From Kineosporia corallincola (GTDB lineage Bacteria; Actinomycetota; Actinomycetes; Actinomycetales; Kineosporiaceae): a stretch of DNA of 64,000 nucleotides. Made by a program: the position numbers and the translations under genes. Shown here piece by piece: positions 46,857 through 57,160 of this stretch. Below the pieces are notes generated by a model. The model saw nothing but the letters and a program-made list of their open reading frames with translations, made no database searches and had not been told where the DNA came from. The DNA lies in the NCBI RefSeq assembly GCF_018499875.1, contig NZ_JAHBAY010000021.1, forward strand, positions 1-64,000, given 5' to 3'. Numbering within the stretch: position 1 is the first letter of the stretch; every line of letters starts with the position of its first letter.

Positions 46857-48545
46857 TCAGGCCTCGATGACCAACGGGATGATCATCGGACGACGACGGT
46901 AGGACTCGTTCACCCACCGGCCGACGACCCGCCGCACGATCTGCTGCAACTGGTGCGTGTCGTTGTTCGTGCCGTTGCTGGCCGCGTCGCGGAGAGCGTC
47001 GATGATGCGCGGGCGCACCTTGTCGAACACCGCGTCGGTCTCGGCGAAACCACGGGCGTGGATCTCCGGGCCGGCCAGCACCTTGCCGCTGGCCGAGTCG
47101 ACCACCACGATGATCGAGATGAAGCCCTCCTCACCGAGGATGCGACGGTCTTTCAGGTCCGCCTCGGTGATCTCGCCGACCGTGGAGCCGTCGACGTAGA
47201 CCAGGCCGCACTCCACCTTGCCGGCGATGGTGGCCTTGCCGTCGATCAGGTCGACGACCACGCCGTCCTCCGCCACCAGCACCCGATCACGCGGCACCCC
47301 GGTCTTGATCGCCAGCTCGGCGTTCGCCACCAGGTGCCGGGTCTCGCCGTGCACCGGCATGACGTTCTTCGGCTTGATGATGTTGTAGCAGTACAGCAGC
47401 TCACCGGCGCTGGCGTGGCCGGACACGTGCACCCGGGCGTTGCCCTGGTGCACGACCTTGGCGCCGAGGCGGGTGAGCCCGTTGATCACCCGGTACACCG
47501 AGTTCTCGTTGCCGGGAATCAGGGACGACGCGAGCACCACCGTGTCTCCCGCACCCACCTGCACCCGATGGTCGCGGTTGGCCATCCGGGACAGGGCGGC
47601 CATCGGCTCGCCCTGGGAACCGGTGCACATCAGCACGACGCGCTCGTCGGGCAGGTCGTCGACGGCCTTGATGTCGATCAGCACACCCGGCGGCACGGTC
47701 AGGTAGCCCAGGTCACGGGCGATGCCCATGTTGCGCACCATCGAGCGGCCGACCAGGGCCACCCGGCGGTTGTGAGCGTGGGCGGCGTCGAGCACCTGCT
47801 GCACCCGGTGCACGTGCGAGGCGAACGAGGCCACGATGATGCGGCGCTCGGCCGCGCCGAACACCGAGTTCAGCACCGGGGTGATGTCACGCTCGGACAC
47901 CGTGAAGCCCGGCACCTCGGCGTTGGTCGAGTCCGGCATGAACAGGTCCACGCCGGCCTCGCCCAGCCGGGCGAAGGCCCGCAGGTCGGTGATCCGGCCG
48001 TCCAGCGGCAGCTGGTCCATCTTGAAGTCACCGGTGTGCAGCACGGTGCCCGCACCGGTGGTCACGGCGACCGCCAGGGCGTCCGGGATGGAGTGGTTGA
48101 CCGCCACGAACTCGCAGTCGAACGGGCCGAACTGCTCCTTCTGCCCCTCCTTCACGGCGAGCGTGATCGGGGTGATCCGGTGCTCCTTCAGCTTGGCCTC
48201 GACCAGGGCGAGGGTGAGCTGGGAGCCGACCAGGGGCAGGTCGTCCTTCAGGCGCAGCAGGTACGGCACCGCACCGATGTGGTCTTCGTGGCCGTGCGTG
48301 AGCACGACCGCCACCACGTCGTCGAGCCGGTCGGCGATGTAGGAGAAGTCGGGCAGGATCAGGTCGACGCCAGGCTGGTGGTCCTCCGGGAACAGCACCC
48401 CGCAGTCGATGATCAGGAGCTTGCCCTTGTGCTCCAGCACAGCCATGTTCCGGCCGACCTCACCCAGCCCACCGAGCGGGACGACGCGCAGTGCGCCGTC
48501 CTTGATGGGTTTGGGCGGGCCGAGCTCGCTCAGGGTCTTGGTCAC
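46857..48545 (-). CDS. rnj: Ribonuclease J
   Basis: Metallo-beta-lactamase/beta-CASP nuclease for mRNA turnover and rRNA maturation, 562 residues. Metal site motif LTHGHEDHIGAVPYLL, later LHTGDFKMD, beta-CASP STNAEVPGF and CTGSQGEPMAALSRMA, and VHVSGHASAGELL; the C-terminal dimerisation region ends NESYRRRPMIIPLVIEA. GTG start at 48545. Upstream of it is dapA (55 bp away), the usual actinobacterial neighbour. Confidence 0.97.
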   Translation of the reverse strand: MTKTLSELGPPKPIKDGALRVVPLGGLGEVGRNMAVLEHKGKLLIIDCGVLFPEDHQPGVDLILPDFSYIADRLDDVVAVVLTHGHEDHIGAVPYLLRLKDDLPLVGSQLTLALVEAKLKEHRITPITLAVKEGQKEQFGPFDCEFVAVNHSIPDALAVAVTTGAGTVLHTGDFKMDQLPLDGRITDLRAFARLGEAGVDLFMPDSTNAEVPGFTVSERDITPVLNSVFGAAERRIIVASFASHVHRVQQVLDAAHAHNRRVALVGRSMVRNMGIARDLGYLTVPPGVLIDIKAVDDLPDERVVLMCTGSQGEPMAALSRMANRDHRVQVGAGDTVVLASSLIPGNENSVYRVINGLTRLGAKVVHQGNARVHVSGHASAGELLYCYNIIKPKNVMPVHGETRHLVANAELAIKTGVPRDRVLVAEDGVVVDLIDGKATIAGKVECGLVYVDGSTVGEITEADLKDRRILGEEGFISIIVVVDSASGKVLAGPEIHARGFAETDAVFDKVRPRIIDALRDAASNGTNNDTHQLQQIVRRVVGRWVNESYRRRPMIIPLVIEA

Positions 48546-48600
48546 GCGGTCACCTCACCGGCGCACGCCGTGCGGGGCGCGTCGGTCGCAATTGCCAGGT

Positions 48601-49500
48601 TCAAAGAAGTTTTGCCTCCTCGAGGTCGCTGCGCAGCAGCGCTACCTCCTCGTTCGTTGCCGCCATCTGCGGCAGTCGTACTGTTCTTGTGGGCAGTACA
48701 CCCATGAGTTCCAGGGCGGCCTTGGCCATCACCGCACCTTGTGCGCGGGTCATGATGCCTCGGACCGCGGGCAGTACCTCGGAGTTGATCCGCCGCGCGG
48801 TGACCAGGTCACCTGCGTCGACGGCCTCGACCATGCGCCGGTACTGCCCGGCAGCGACATGGCCGACGACACTGATCATGCCGGAGGCGCCGATGCTGAG
48901 CCAGGGCAGGTTGAGCTGATCGGTGCCGGAGTAGATCTCCAGACCGGTCTGCTCCAGCAGCCAGGCCCCCGCGAACAGGTCGTCCTTGGCGTCTTTCACC
49001 GCGACGATGTTGGGGTGCATGGCCAGCTCGAGCAGGGTCTCGCTCTGGATCGGGATCGCCGAGCGGCCCGGGATGTCGTACAGCATCACCGGCAGGTCGG
49101 TGGCGTCGGCCACGGCCGTGAAGTGCGCGACCAGCCCGGCCTGCGACGGCTTCGAATAGTACGGGGTGACGGCGAGCAGGCCGTGCGCGCCCGCCCTGGC
49201 GGCCTGGCGGCTCAGCTCGACGGTGTGCGCCGTGTCGTTGGTGCCGATGCCGGCGATGATCACCGCGCGGCCGCCGGCCGCCTCGATCACGGCCCGCAGC
49301 AGCTGGTCCTTCTCGACGTCGCTCGTGGTCGGCGACTCGCCGGTCGTGCCGGACACCACGAGTGCGTCGGCCCCGCCGTCGACCAGGTACGCCGCCAGCT
49401 TCTGGGCGGTGTCGAGGTCCAGTTCCCCGGTGGCGGTGAAGGGCGTGACCATGGCCACGCCGACAGAACCGAAAGAACGGGTGACAGGCTCCACGGGCAT
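48601..49500 (-). CDS. dapA: 4-hydroxy-tetrahydrodipicolinate synthase
   Basis: First committed step of lysine/diaminopimelate synthesis, 299 residues. Substrate motif VVSGTTGESPT, catalytic Tyr in VMLYDIPGRSAI, Schiff-base Lys in NIVAVKDAKDD, and GASGMISVVGH. ATG 49500 (MPVEPVTRSFG); a longer frame to 49581 runs into the intergenic region. In many actinomycetes thyX lies just upstream of dapA; here folA-thyA takes that position. Confidence 0.96.
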   Translation of the reverse strand: MPVEPVTRSFGSVGVAMVTPFTATGELDLDTAQKLAAYLVDGGADALVVSGTTGESPTTSDVEKDQLLRAVIEAAGGRAVIIAGIGTNDTAHTVELSRQAARAGAHGLLAVTPYYSKPSQAGLVAHFTAVADATDLPVMLYDIPGRSAIPIQSETLLELAMHPNIVAVKDAKDDLFAGAWLLEQTGLEIYSGTDQLNLPWLSIGASGMISVVGHVAAGQYRRMVEAVDAGDLVTARRINSEVLPAVRGIMTRAQGAVMAKAALELMGVLPTRTVRLPQMAATNEEVALLRSDLEEAKLL

Positions 49501-49908
49501 GTCGGCAAACGTTACCGGGCCCTGGAGCCCCTTCGGTGACGGCCGGACGGCGGGCCCCGGCAGTGCGGCCGGATGCCCCATTCGTCACTTCCTTCACAGC
49601 ACGGCGAACCTCGGCCCACGGGGCCCGATCGGTCGGTCCGGCCATTGTCCCCGTTTCGTTCAGGGACGCCGGAAGTGCTCCTGTGCATCCCGCGCCACCG
49701 CCGGAGGATACGCCGGGCCCGGCCCGGAGGGGCCGTAAATCCACCATCCGGCCGCCGGGCACCACCGGTGCCGAATGATGGCGGGGTGCGGCGCAAAACA
49801 GTGAATTCCGGCGCTACTCGCTCGGGGGTTCGAGCAGCGCCGGAACTCGCAGGTCTCATCGGCGTGGCACCGGGGGATGTTACGGAAAGGCTGGAGAAGT
49901 GACGCGCG
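49501..49908. other. 408-bp region between folA and dapA
   Basis: No gene supported. It contains the folA hairpin (49806-49845) and presumably the dapA promoter closer to 49500-49700. No riboswitch (lysine or otherwise) was recognised. Confidence 0.6.
49806..49845 (-). terminator. Hairpin terminator of thyA-folA
   Basis: TTCCGGCGCT-a-CTCG (49806-49820) pairs with CGAG-c-AGCGCCGGAA (49831-49845): a 14-bp stem with one mismatch and a ten-base loop. On the minus strand it is followed by a T-containing tract TCACTGTTTT, 63 bp after the folA stop. Confidence 0.8.
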
Positions 49909-51272
<1,364 letters not shown>

Positions 51273-51355
51273 GCCCGGGATCGTACGACGGGCCACCGAC
51301 AGACATGGACAACCACCGACGTGCCACTGGCAGCCCGCCGACAGCCCGCACCGGT

Positions 51356-52033
51356 TCAGGCCGGGACGACCCGGACGCCGTCCCCGGTGATCACGAATCG
51401 CACCGCCGACAGGTCCGGCACGATCGCCTCGGCGTCGAGATCGCCGTCGGGGTGGGTGGTGGTCAGCGCGAGCCGGGCCGCGCCGGCCGCCAGACCGGAG
51501 GCCAGACCGGCCGGGGCGTCCTCCACCACCAGGCAGTCGGCAGCGTCCACACCGAGCCGGCCGGCGGCCAGCAGGTACGGCGCCGGGTCCGGCTTGCCCA
51601 CCTCCACCATGTCGGCGGTGACCAGCACCTCCGGTGGCTCCAGGCCGGTCGCGCCGAGCCGGGCGACGGCCAGGTCATGCACGCACGAGGTGGCGATCGC
51701 CGCGCGGCCGGCCGGGGCCAGCACGCCCAGGGCCTCCCGGCTGCCCGGCAGCACCTCGATGCCGGTGAGGTCCTCGGTCTCGATCTGCTCGATGCGCCGG
51801 GTCGCCTGCTCCCACAGCTGCGGGGTGCCCGGCATCAGCGAGGGCACGATCTGTGCCGCCGGGACGCCGTGCCAGGTGCCGAAACCAGTCAGGTGGACGC
51901 CGTACTCGTCCGCCCAGCGCATCCACGACCGCTCCACCGCCGGGGTGGAGTCGATCAGGGTGCCGTCCATGTCGAACAGCACGGCGGCGAAGGTGCGCCC
52001 GGTCAGGGGACCCAGGAGATCGTTGTCGGCCAC
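51356..52033 (-). CDS. HAD-superfamily sugar-phosphate phosphatase
   Basis: 225 residues, HAD subfamily IA. Motif [19 protein letters not shown] (nucleophile Asp and acid Asp), motif [12 protein letters not shown], motif [22 protein letters not shown] and [14 protein letters not shown]. Closest in character to DOG/glycerol-1-phosphatase/beta-phosphoglucomutase-like enzymes. The GTG at 52033 is the probable start ([10 protein letters not shown]). It is divergent from the GNAT gene with only 57 bp between starts, so a shared promoter region is likely. Confidence 0.87.
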   Translation of the reverse strand: MADNDLLGPLTGRTFAAVLFDMDGTLIDSTPAVERSWMRWADEYGVHLTGFGTWHGVPAAQIVPSLMPGTPQLWEQATRRIEQIETEDLTGIEVLPGSREALGVLAPAGRAAIATSCVHDLAVARLGATGLEPPEVLVTADMVEVGKPDPAPYLLAAGRLGVDAADCLVVEDAPAGLASGLAAGAARLALTTTHPDGDLDAEAIVPDLSAVRFVITGDGVRVVPA

Positions 52034-52090
52034 GCGCGCCAGCCTAGCCAGAGCCGGAAGAGTGTCGGTGGGCGGTGGAATGATGCGGAC

Positions 52091-52627
52091 ATGGCATCGA
52101 ACGTCCTGGTCCGGCCCGCCCGCGCCTCCGACCCGGCGGTGATCGGCTCCATCCAGGCCCGCGCCTGGGGCATCGCCTACGCCGAGCTGCTCCCGGCCCA
52201 GGCTCTGGCGGCGCTCACGCCGTCCGAACTGACCCCGGTCTGGCGCGAGGCGGTGCTGCGCCCGCCGAGCCCGAAACACGGTGTTTTCGTGGCGGTCTCC
52301 GACGACCTGGTGGTGGGTTTCGCCTCGGTCGCGCCGAGCGACGACCACGACGCGAACGGCGAGACGGGTGCCCTCGGCGTGCTCGCGGTCGATCCCGGCC
52401 ACCAGCAGGCCGGCCACGGTTCGCGGCTGCTCTCGGCGGCGGTCGATCACCTGCGCAACCACGGGCTGAACGCGATGACGGTCTGGGTCCCCGAGGCCGA
52501 CGAGGCCCGGGCCCGGTTCTTCACCTCGGCCGGCATGGTGGCCGACGGCGCCCGGCGGTCCTTCGCCGGACCGGGCGGTGCCACGGTCACCGAAGTGCGC
52601 TACGGCGCGGAGATCTCGGGTGCCTGA
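52091..52627 (+). CDS. GNAT-family N-acetyltransferase
   Basis: 178 residues with the GNAT fold: N-terminal VLVRPARASDPAVIGSIQAR, acetyl-CoA loop VDPGHQQAGHGSRLLSAAVD (Q/RxxGxG/A), beta-bulge ALGVLAVD, then FFTSAGMVADGARR. Acceptor unknown. Start ATG 52091. Its last 8 bases overlap the start of the membrane acyltransferase gene, so the two are coupled. Confidence 0.88.
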   Translation: MASNVLVRPARASDPAVIGSIQARAWGIAYAELLPAQALAALTPSELTPVWREAVLRPPSPKHGVFVAVSDDLVVGFASVAPSDDHDANGETGALGVLAVDPGHQQAGHGSRLLSAAVDHLRNHGLNAMTVWVPEADEARARFFTSAGMVADGARRSFAGPGGATVTEVRYGAEISGA

Positions 52628-53861
52628 CTCACCGGGCGAGCCGGTCGACGGCGACGGAGCCCCCACGGCGCCCCCGCTCCCCGGCTCTGCGCCGCGTCTC
52701 ACCGGCATCGACGTGGCCAGGTCGTTCGCGCTGTTCGGCATGATGGCCACCCACGTGCTGCTCGGTGCCGGCTCGGACGACGGGGCGATGGGCGCCGTTC
52801 ACCAGATCGCCGGGGGCCGGGCCGCGGCCCTGTTCGCGGTGCTGGCCGGGGTCGGGCTGGCGCTGGCCTCCGGGGGCGAACGGCCCACCCCGCGCAGGAT
52901 CGCCCGCGCCCGTCACGTCACGCTGGTGCGCTCGGGCGCGCTGGTGGCGCTCGGCCTCACGCTCGGCCTGGCCGACACCCCGGTCGCGATCATCCTGGCC
53001 TACTACGGCGTGCTGTTCCTGGTCGCGGTGCCGGTGCTGGCCTGGCCGGCGCGGCGGCTCGCGGCCGCCGCCGTCATCTGCGCGGTGGTCACGCCCGCCG
53101 TCAGCCACTGGCTGCGCGGGGCGGGCGGGCTCGACGAGGCCTCCGGCGAGAACCTTTCCTGGGCAACCCTTTTCCCGCTGGTGCCGGCCGTGCGGCATCT
53201 GCTGCTGACCGGCTACTACCCCGTGCTCACCTGGACCACCTACCTTTTCGCCGGCCTGGCGGTGGGCCGGCTGGCGTTGCGCAGCCCGCGGGTCGCGGCA
53301 GCCGTGGCCGCGACCGGCGCGGCGCTGGCGGCCGGGTCGTGGCTGGTGTCGGTCGCCGCGGTGCATCTGGCCGGGGGGTTCGGCTCCCTGGTCACCGAGG
53401 GACTGCTGCCGCGCTACTCCGCCGACGGCCGCACCCCCAACGACGGCTTCTACGGCACCACGCCGGTCAACGACCCGTGGTGGCTGCTGGTGCGGGTGGC
53501 GCACAGCGGCTCGATCACCGACCTGGTGCACACGGTGGGCACGTCCCTGCTCGTGCTCGGCCTGACCCTGCTCGCGGTGCACGCGCTGACCCGGCGAAAA
53601 CCGGTGCCCGCCCTGGTCCGGGTGCCGCTGCGGATGCTGGCCGCGGCCGGCTCGATGACGCTCACGCTCTACTGCGTGCACGTGCTCGCGGTCGGTGTGA
53701 ACACCGGCGCCCTGCGCGAGCCGATCGTGCCGGCCTGGCCCTACCTGGTGCTGAACGTCGTGGGGGCGATCATCATCGCCCTGCTCTGGGGCGCGCCCCG
53801 GCGCCGCGGCCCGCTGGAAGAGGCGATCGTCTCGATGGCCGGGGTCGCCGCGCGGGGCTGA
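52620..53861 (+). CDS. DUF1624/DUF418-type membrane acyltransferase-like protein
   Basis: 413 residues with about ten helices. The start reads LTGIDVARSFALFGMMATHV, followed by GRAAALFAVLAGVGLALASGG, the pattern of heparan-alpha-glucosaminide N-acetyltransferase/YeiB-like DUF1624 proteins; the end LTLYCVHVLAVGVNTG fits DUF418. Probably transfers acyl groups across or at the membrane. GTG start at 52620, overlapping the acetyltransferase gene. The link with a cytosolic GNAT enzyme suggests a common substrate, unproven. Confidence 0.82.
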   Translation: MPDSPGEPVDGDGAPTAPPLPGSAPRLTGIDVARSFALFGMMATHVLLGAGSDDGAMGAVHQIAGGRAAALFAVLAGVGLALASGGERPTPRRIARARHVTLVRSGALVALGLTLGLADTPVAIILAYYGVLFLVAVPVLAWPARRLAAAAVICAVVTPAVSHWLRGAGGLDEASGENLSWATLFPLVPAVRHLLLTGYYPVLTWTTYLFAGLAVGRLALRSPRVAAAVAATGAALAAGSWLVSVAAVHLAGGFGSLVTEGLLPRYSADGRTPNDGFYGTTPVNDPWWLLVRVAHSGSITDLVHTVGTSLLVLGLTLLAVHALTRRKPVPALVRVPLRMLAAAGSMTLTLYCVHVLAVGVNTGALREPIVPAWPYLVLNVVGAIIIALLWGAPRRRGPLEEAIVSMAGVAARG

Positions 53862-53955
53862 GCCGGGCGAGCCGGGCACCCATGTGGCTGGCCCGCCCAG
53901 GCACGACCAGGCACGACCACAAGACCGGGCCCGCCCAGGCCGCGAAACCAGCGTC

Positions 53956-54690
53956 CTACAGGTAGTTCTCCAGCCCTCGCACCAGGCCGGGCCGCCCCGA
54001 CACCTGGCGCACCGCCAGCAGCACGCCCGGCATGAACGAGACCCGGTCGAAGCTGTCGTGGCGGATGGTCAGCTGCTCACCGGGACCACCGAGCAGCACC
54101 TCCTCGTGGGCCACCAGGCCCTGCAAGCGCACCGAGTGCACGCGCACGCCGTCGACGTCCGCACCGCGAGCGCCGTCGAGCACGGCCGTGGTGGCGTCAG
54201 GCGATGCGGGCAGGCCGGCCTCGCGGCGTGAGGCCGCGATCTGCGCGGCGGTGTGCCGTGCCGTGCCGGAGGGGGCGTCGGCCTTGTTCGGGTGGTGCAG
54301 CTCCACCACCTCGACCGACTCGAAGTACCTGGCCGCCTCGGCCGCGAAGCGCATGAGCAGCACCGCGCCGAGTGCGAAGTTGGGGGCCAGCAGAACGCCG
54401 ACGCCGGGTGCCTTCGCGAGCGCCGCGCGCACCCTGGCCAGGCCGTCCTCGGTCCAGCCGGTGGTGCCGACCACAGCGTGCACGCCCTGCTCCACGCAGG
54501 TCACCACGATGTCGTCGACGCCGTCCGGCGAGGTCATGACGACCGCGACGTCCGCACCCTTGAGCCCGGCGACCAGGTCGTCGCCCGACCCGACCCGCGC
54601 ACTCAGCGTCAGATCGGCGGCGGCCTCCACCGCGTCGCAGGTGGTCTTGCCCATTCGACCGGCCGCGCCGATCACCGCTACCGCTGTCAC
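53956..54690 (-). CDS. dapB: 4-hydroxy-tetrahydrodipicolinate reductase
   Basis: Second lysine-pathway enzyme after DapA, 244 residues. NAD(P)H loop VAVIGAAGRMGKTTCDAVE, substrate/catalytic block VVELHHPNKADAPSGTARHT (His and Lys), VGTTGWTEDGLARV. The GTG at 54690 gives the normal N-terminus. Converges on the acyltransferase gene. In relatives it is next to the M16 peptidase; here eutBC lies between them. Confidence 0.96.
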   Translation of the reverse strand: MTAVAVIGAAGRMGKTTCDAVEAAADLTLSARVGSGDDLVAGLKGADVAVVMTSPDGVDDIVVTCVEQGVHAVVGTTGWTEDGLARVRAALAKAPGVGVLLAPNFALGAVLLMRFAAEAARYFESVEVVELHHPNKADAPSGTARHTAAQIAASRREAGLPASPDATTAVLDGARGADVDGVRVHSVRLQGLVAHEEVLLGGPGEQLTIRHDSFDRVSFMPGVLLAVRQVSGRPGLVRGLENYL

Positions 54691-54753
54691 GCAGGTGAAG
54701 GTATCAGCGCCACCGATGACCAGGCAGCCAACCGGGCAGCCAACCATCCGGCC

Positions 54754-55560
54754 TCAGGACAGCGCGGTGTCCGGCGTGGACAGTTCCGCCGCCCGGCTGG
54801 TGTCTTTCAGGTCCACGCCCGAGCGTCCCAGCTGCCGGGCCCCGGCCACCAGCCCGGCGACCACCCGGGCCGCCACCTCGTAGGCCAGGCCGCCGGGGGC
54901 ATGGATGTTGGACACGCAGTTGCGGTCGGAGTCGGCCCGCCCGGGCTCCGGGTGATGGGTCAGGTACACGCCCAGGCTGTCCGCCACGGACAGCCCCGGA
55001 CGCTCGCCGATCAGCACCAGCACCGTGCCCACGCCGAGGGCCGCGCCGATGTGGTCGCCCAGCCCCACCCGAGCCTGCGTGGCGATCACCGGTGGGGCCA
55101 GGGTCAGCGTCGGCGGCAGGGCTCTCACCAGGGCGGACAGCAGGGCGGGCCCGTGCGTGGCCAGAGCCCGGGCCGAAAGACCGTCCGCCAGGACGAATCC
55201 CACGTCCGCCGTCGAACGGGGGACGACGGGAGAACCGGCCGGCACCCGCCCCAGGTCCGGACGCCGCAGGTACTCCGCCCGGTCGGCCGCACGGCTGGTC
55301 ACGGTCGTCGGATGCCCGAGCCGCGGCCCCGCACCCCCGCTCTCACCGGCCTCACCGTCGTCCGGCCCGGCGCACACCCCCGACCGCACCAGCTCCGCGA
55401 TCAGCTTGTCCACGTCCAGCGGGTCGTGCACGGCGTCCCGGGCGATCGCGTGGGCCAGCCGGAACTCCAGCACCCGCGAGGTCGGCATCCCGTCGCCCGC
55501 CCGGCCCAGGCCGATCCGGGCCTGGGTGGTGGCGCGCAGCTCGTCCCAGAAGTCCGTCAC
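54754..55560 (-). CDS. eutC: Ethanolamine ammonia-lyase small subunit
   Basis: 268 residues. Adenosylcobalamin-dependent conversion of ethanolamine to acetaldehyde and ammonia, small subunit. Blocks: SRVLEFRLAHAIARDAVHDP, YLRRPDLGRVP, ADVGFVLADGLSARAL, ATQARVGLGDHIGAAL, VLIGERPGLSVADSLGVYL, SDRNCVSNIHAPGGLAYEVA. GTG start overlapping the eutB stop (GTGA). A Glu/Gly-rich insert sits near 65-80. Confidence 0.96.
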   Translation of the reverse strand: MTDFWDELRATTQARIGLGRAGDGMPTSRVLEFRLAHAIARDAVHDPLDVDKLIAELVRSGVCAGPDDGEAGESGGAGPRLGHPTTVTSRAADRAEYLRRPDLGRVPAGSPVVPRSTADVGFVLADGLSARALATHGPALLSALVRALPPTLTLAPPVIATQARVGLGDHIGAALGVGTVLVLIGERPGLSVADSLGVYLTHHPEPGRADSDRNCVSNIHAPGGLAYEVAARVVAGLVAGARQLGRSGVDLKDTSRAAELSTPDTALS

Positions 55561-56972
55561 CGCCCCACCGCCGTCAGCGAGCGCAGCACCGAGGACGACG
55601 CCTCGACCGGCAGCACCCGCCCCTCGTCGTCCATCAATTGCATGGTGCGCAGCCACGCCTCGAACTCCGGCGCCGGCCGCGACCCGAGCACCTGCCGGGT
55701 GTACAGCGCGTCGTGGAACGACGTGCTCTGGTAGCCGAGCATCACGTCGTCCGCGCCCGGCACCGCGATCACGAACGAGCAGCCCGCCACACCGAGCAGG
55801 GTCAGCAGGTTGTCCATGTCGTCCTGGTCGGCCTCGGCATGGTTGGTGTAGCAGACGTCCACGCCCATCGGCAGACCGAGCAGCTTGCCGCAGAAGTGGT
55901 CCTCCAGACCCGCACGGACGATCTGCTTGCCGTCGTACAGGTATTCCGGCCCGATGAACCCGACCACGGTGTTCACCAGCAGCGGCTCGAACTCCCGGCA
56001 GACCGCGTAGGCCCGGGCCTCCAGCGTCTGCTGGTCCACCGGGCGCCCGTTCACGCCGCGGTGCGCGTCCGCCGACAGGGCCGAGCCCTGACCGGTCTCC
56101 ATGTACATCACGTTCTGCCCGACCGTGCCCCGGTTCAGCGACAGCCCGGCCTCGTGTCCCTCCCGCAGCAGGGCCAGGTCGACGCCGAAGCCCTGGTTCG
56201 CGGCCTGGGTGCCGGCCACCGACTGGAACACCAGGTCGACCGGCACCCCGGCCTCGATCAGCCCGATGGTGGTGGTGACGTGGGTGAGAACGCAGGTCTG
56301 GGTGGGGATGTCGTAGGCCGAGCGGATCCCGTCGAGCAGGTGCAGCAGGTCGGCGCAGGTCTGCGGCGAGTCGCCGGCCGGGTTCACGCCGATCACCGCG
56401 TCGCCGCAGCCCAGCAGCAGACCGTCGAGCGTGGCCGCGGCGATGCCGCGCAGGTCGTCGGTGGGATGGTTGGGCTGGAGGCGGGTGGCCAGGCGGCCGG
56501 GCAGTCCCACGGTCGAGCGGAACGCCGTGGTCACCCGGGTGGCCCGGGCCACCGCGATCAGGTCCTGGTTGCGCATCAGCTTGCTCACCGCGGCCACCAT
56601 CTCCGGGGTCAGCCCGGGGGCCAGGGCGCCCAGTACCGCCCCGGCCTGCGGCTTCGGTGCCAGGTCGAGCAGCCAGTCGCGAAATCCGCCCACGGTCAGC
56701 GATTTCACCGGCTCGAAGGCATCCGGCGCGTGCGTGTCGAGGATCAGCCGGGTGACCTCGTCGGTCTCGTACGGCACCAGCGGCTCGTCGAGGAACTGCC
56801 GCAGCGGCACCTCGGCGAGGGCCAGCTGGGCGGCCACCCGCTCGGCGTCGGAACCCGCGGCGCACCCGGCCAGCTCGTCGCCCGACCTGAGTGGGGTGGC
56901 CTTCGCCATCAGGTCGACGAGGCCGTCGAACTGGTACGTCGTGCCCCGGCTCGTCTGCGTGTACCTGACCAT
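55557..56972 (-). CDS. eutB: Ethanolamine ammonia-lyase large subunit
   Basis: 471 residues, the catalytic barrel subunit. Blocks: MAKATPLRSGDELAGCAAGS, AVIGVNPAGDSPQTCADLLH, THVTTTIGLIEAGVPVDLVF, GQGSALSADAHRGVNGRPVD, VNTVVGFIGPEYLYDGKQI and VDVCYTNHAEADQDDMDNLL. The ATG at 56972 follows GGAGGTCG. No ethanolamine permease, aldehyde dehydrogenase, microcompartment or cobalamin riboswitch is nearby, so only the two enzyme genes are present. Confidence 0.97.
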   Translation of the reverse strand: MVRYTQTSRGTTYQFDGLVDLMAKATPLRSGDELAGCAAGSDAERVAAQLALAEVPLRQFLDEPLVPYETDEVTRLILDTHAPDAFEPVKSLTVGGFRDWLLDLAPKPQAGAVLGALAPGLTPEMVAAVSKLMRNQDLIAVARATRVTTAFRSTVGLPGRLATRLQPNHPTDDLRGIAAATLDGLLLGCGDAVIGVNPAGDSPQTCADLLHLLDGIRSAYDIPTQTCVLTHVTTTIGLIEAGVPVDLVFQSVAGTQAANQGFGVDLALLREGHEAGLSLNRGTVGQNVMYMETGQGSALSADAHRGVNGRPVDQQTLEARAYAVCREFEPLLVNTVVGFIGPEYLYDGKQIVRAGLEDHFCGKLLGLPMGVDVCYTNHAEADQDDMDNLLTLLGVAGCSFVIAVPGADDVMLGYQSTSFHDALYTRQVLGSRPAPEFEAWLRTMQLMDDEGRVLPVEASSSVLRSLTAVGR

Positions 56973-57160
56973 GGCACGACCTCCGCTCGGCGAATCACCG
57001 CCATCCCACCATCGGGTCCCGGCAGCGTCAACGAACGGGTCGTTTCGGTCGTGGGTCGGTGTGTTTCGGCCGGTTCCGGCGATCGGCGGGAGGGCCATAA
57101 CAGTTGAGGACGCCGGGAGCCCCACCGGGCCCACCGACGTCCTCGAACTGAAGGTCGTGC

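Noticed and set aside
56973-57160. Cobalamin riboswitch for eutBC
   Set aside because: No B12-box-like sequence could be seen in the 188-bp leader; a covariance search would settle it.
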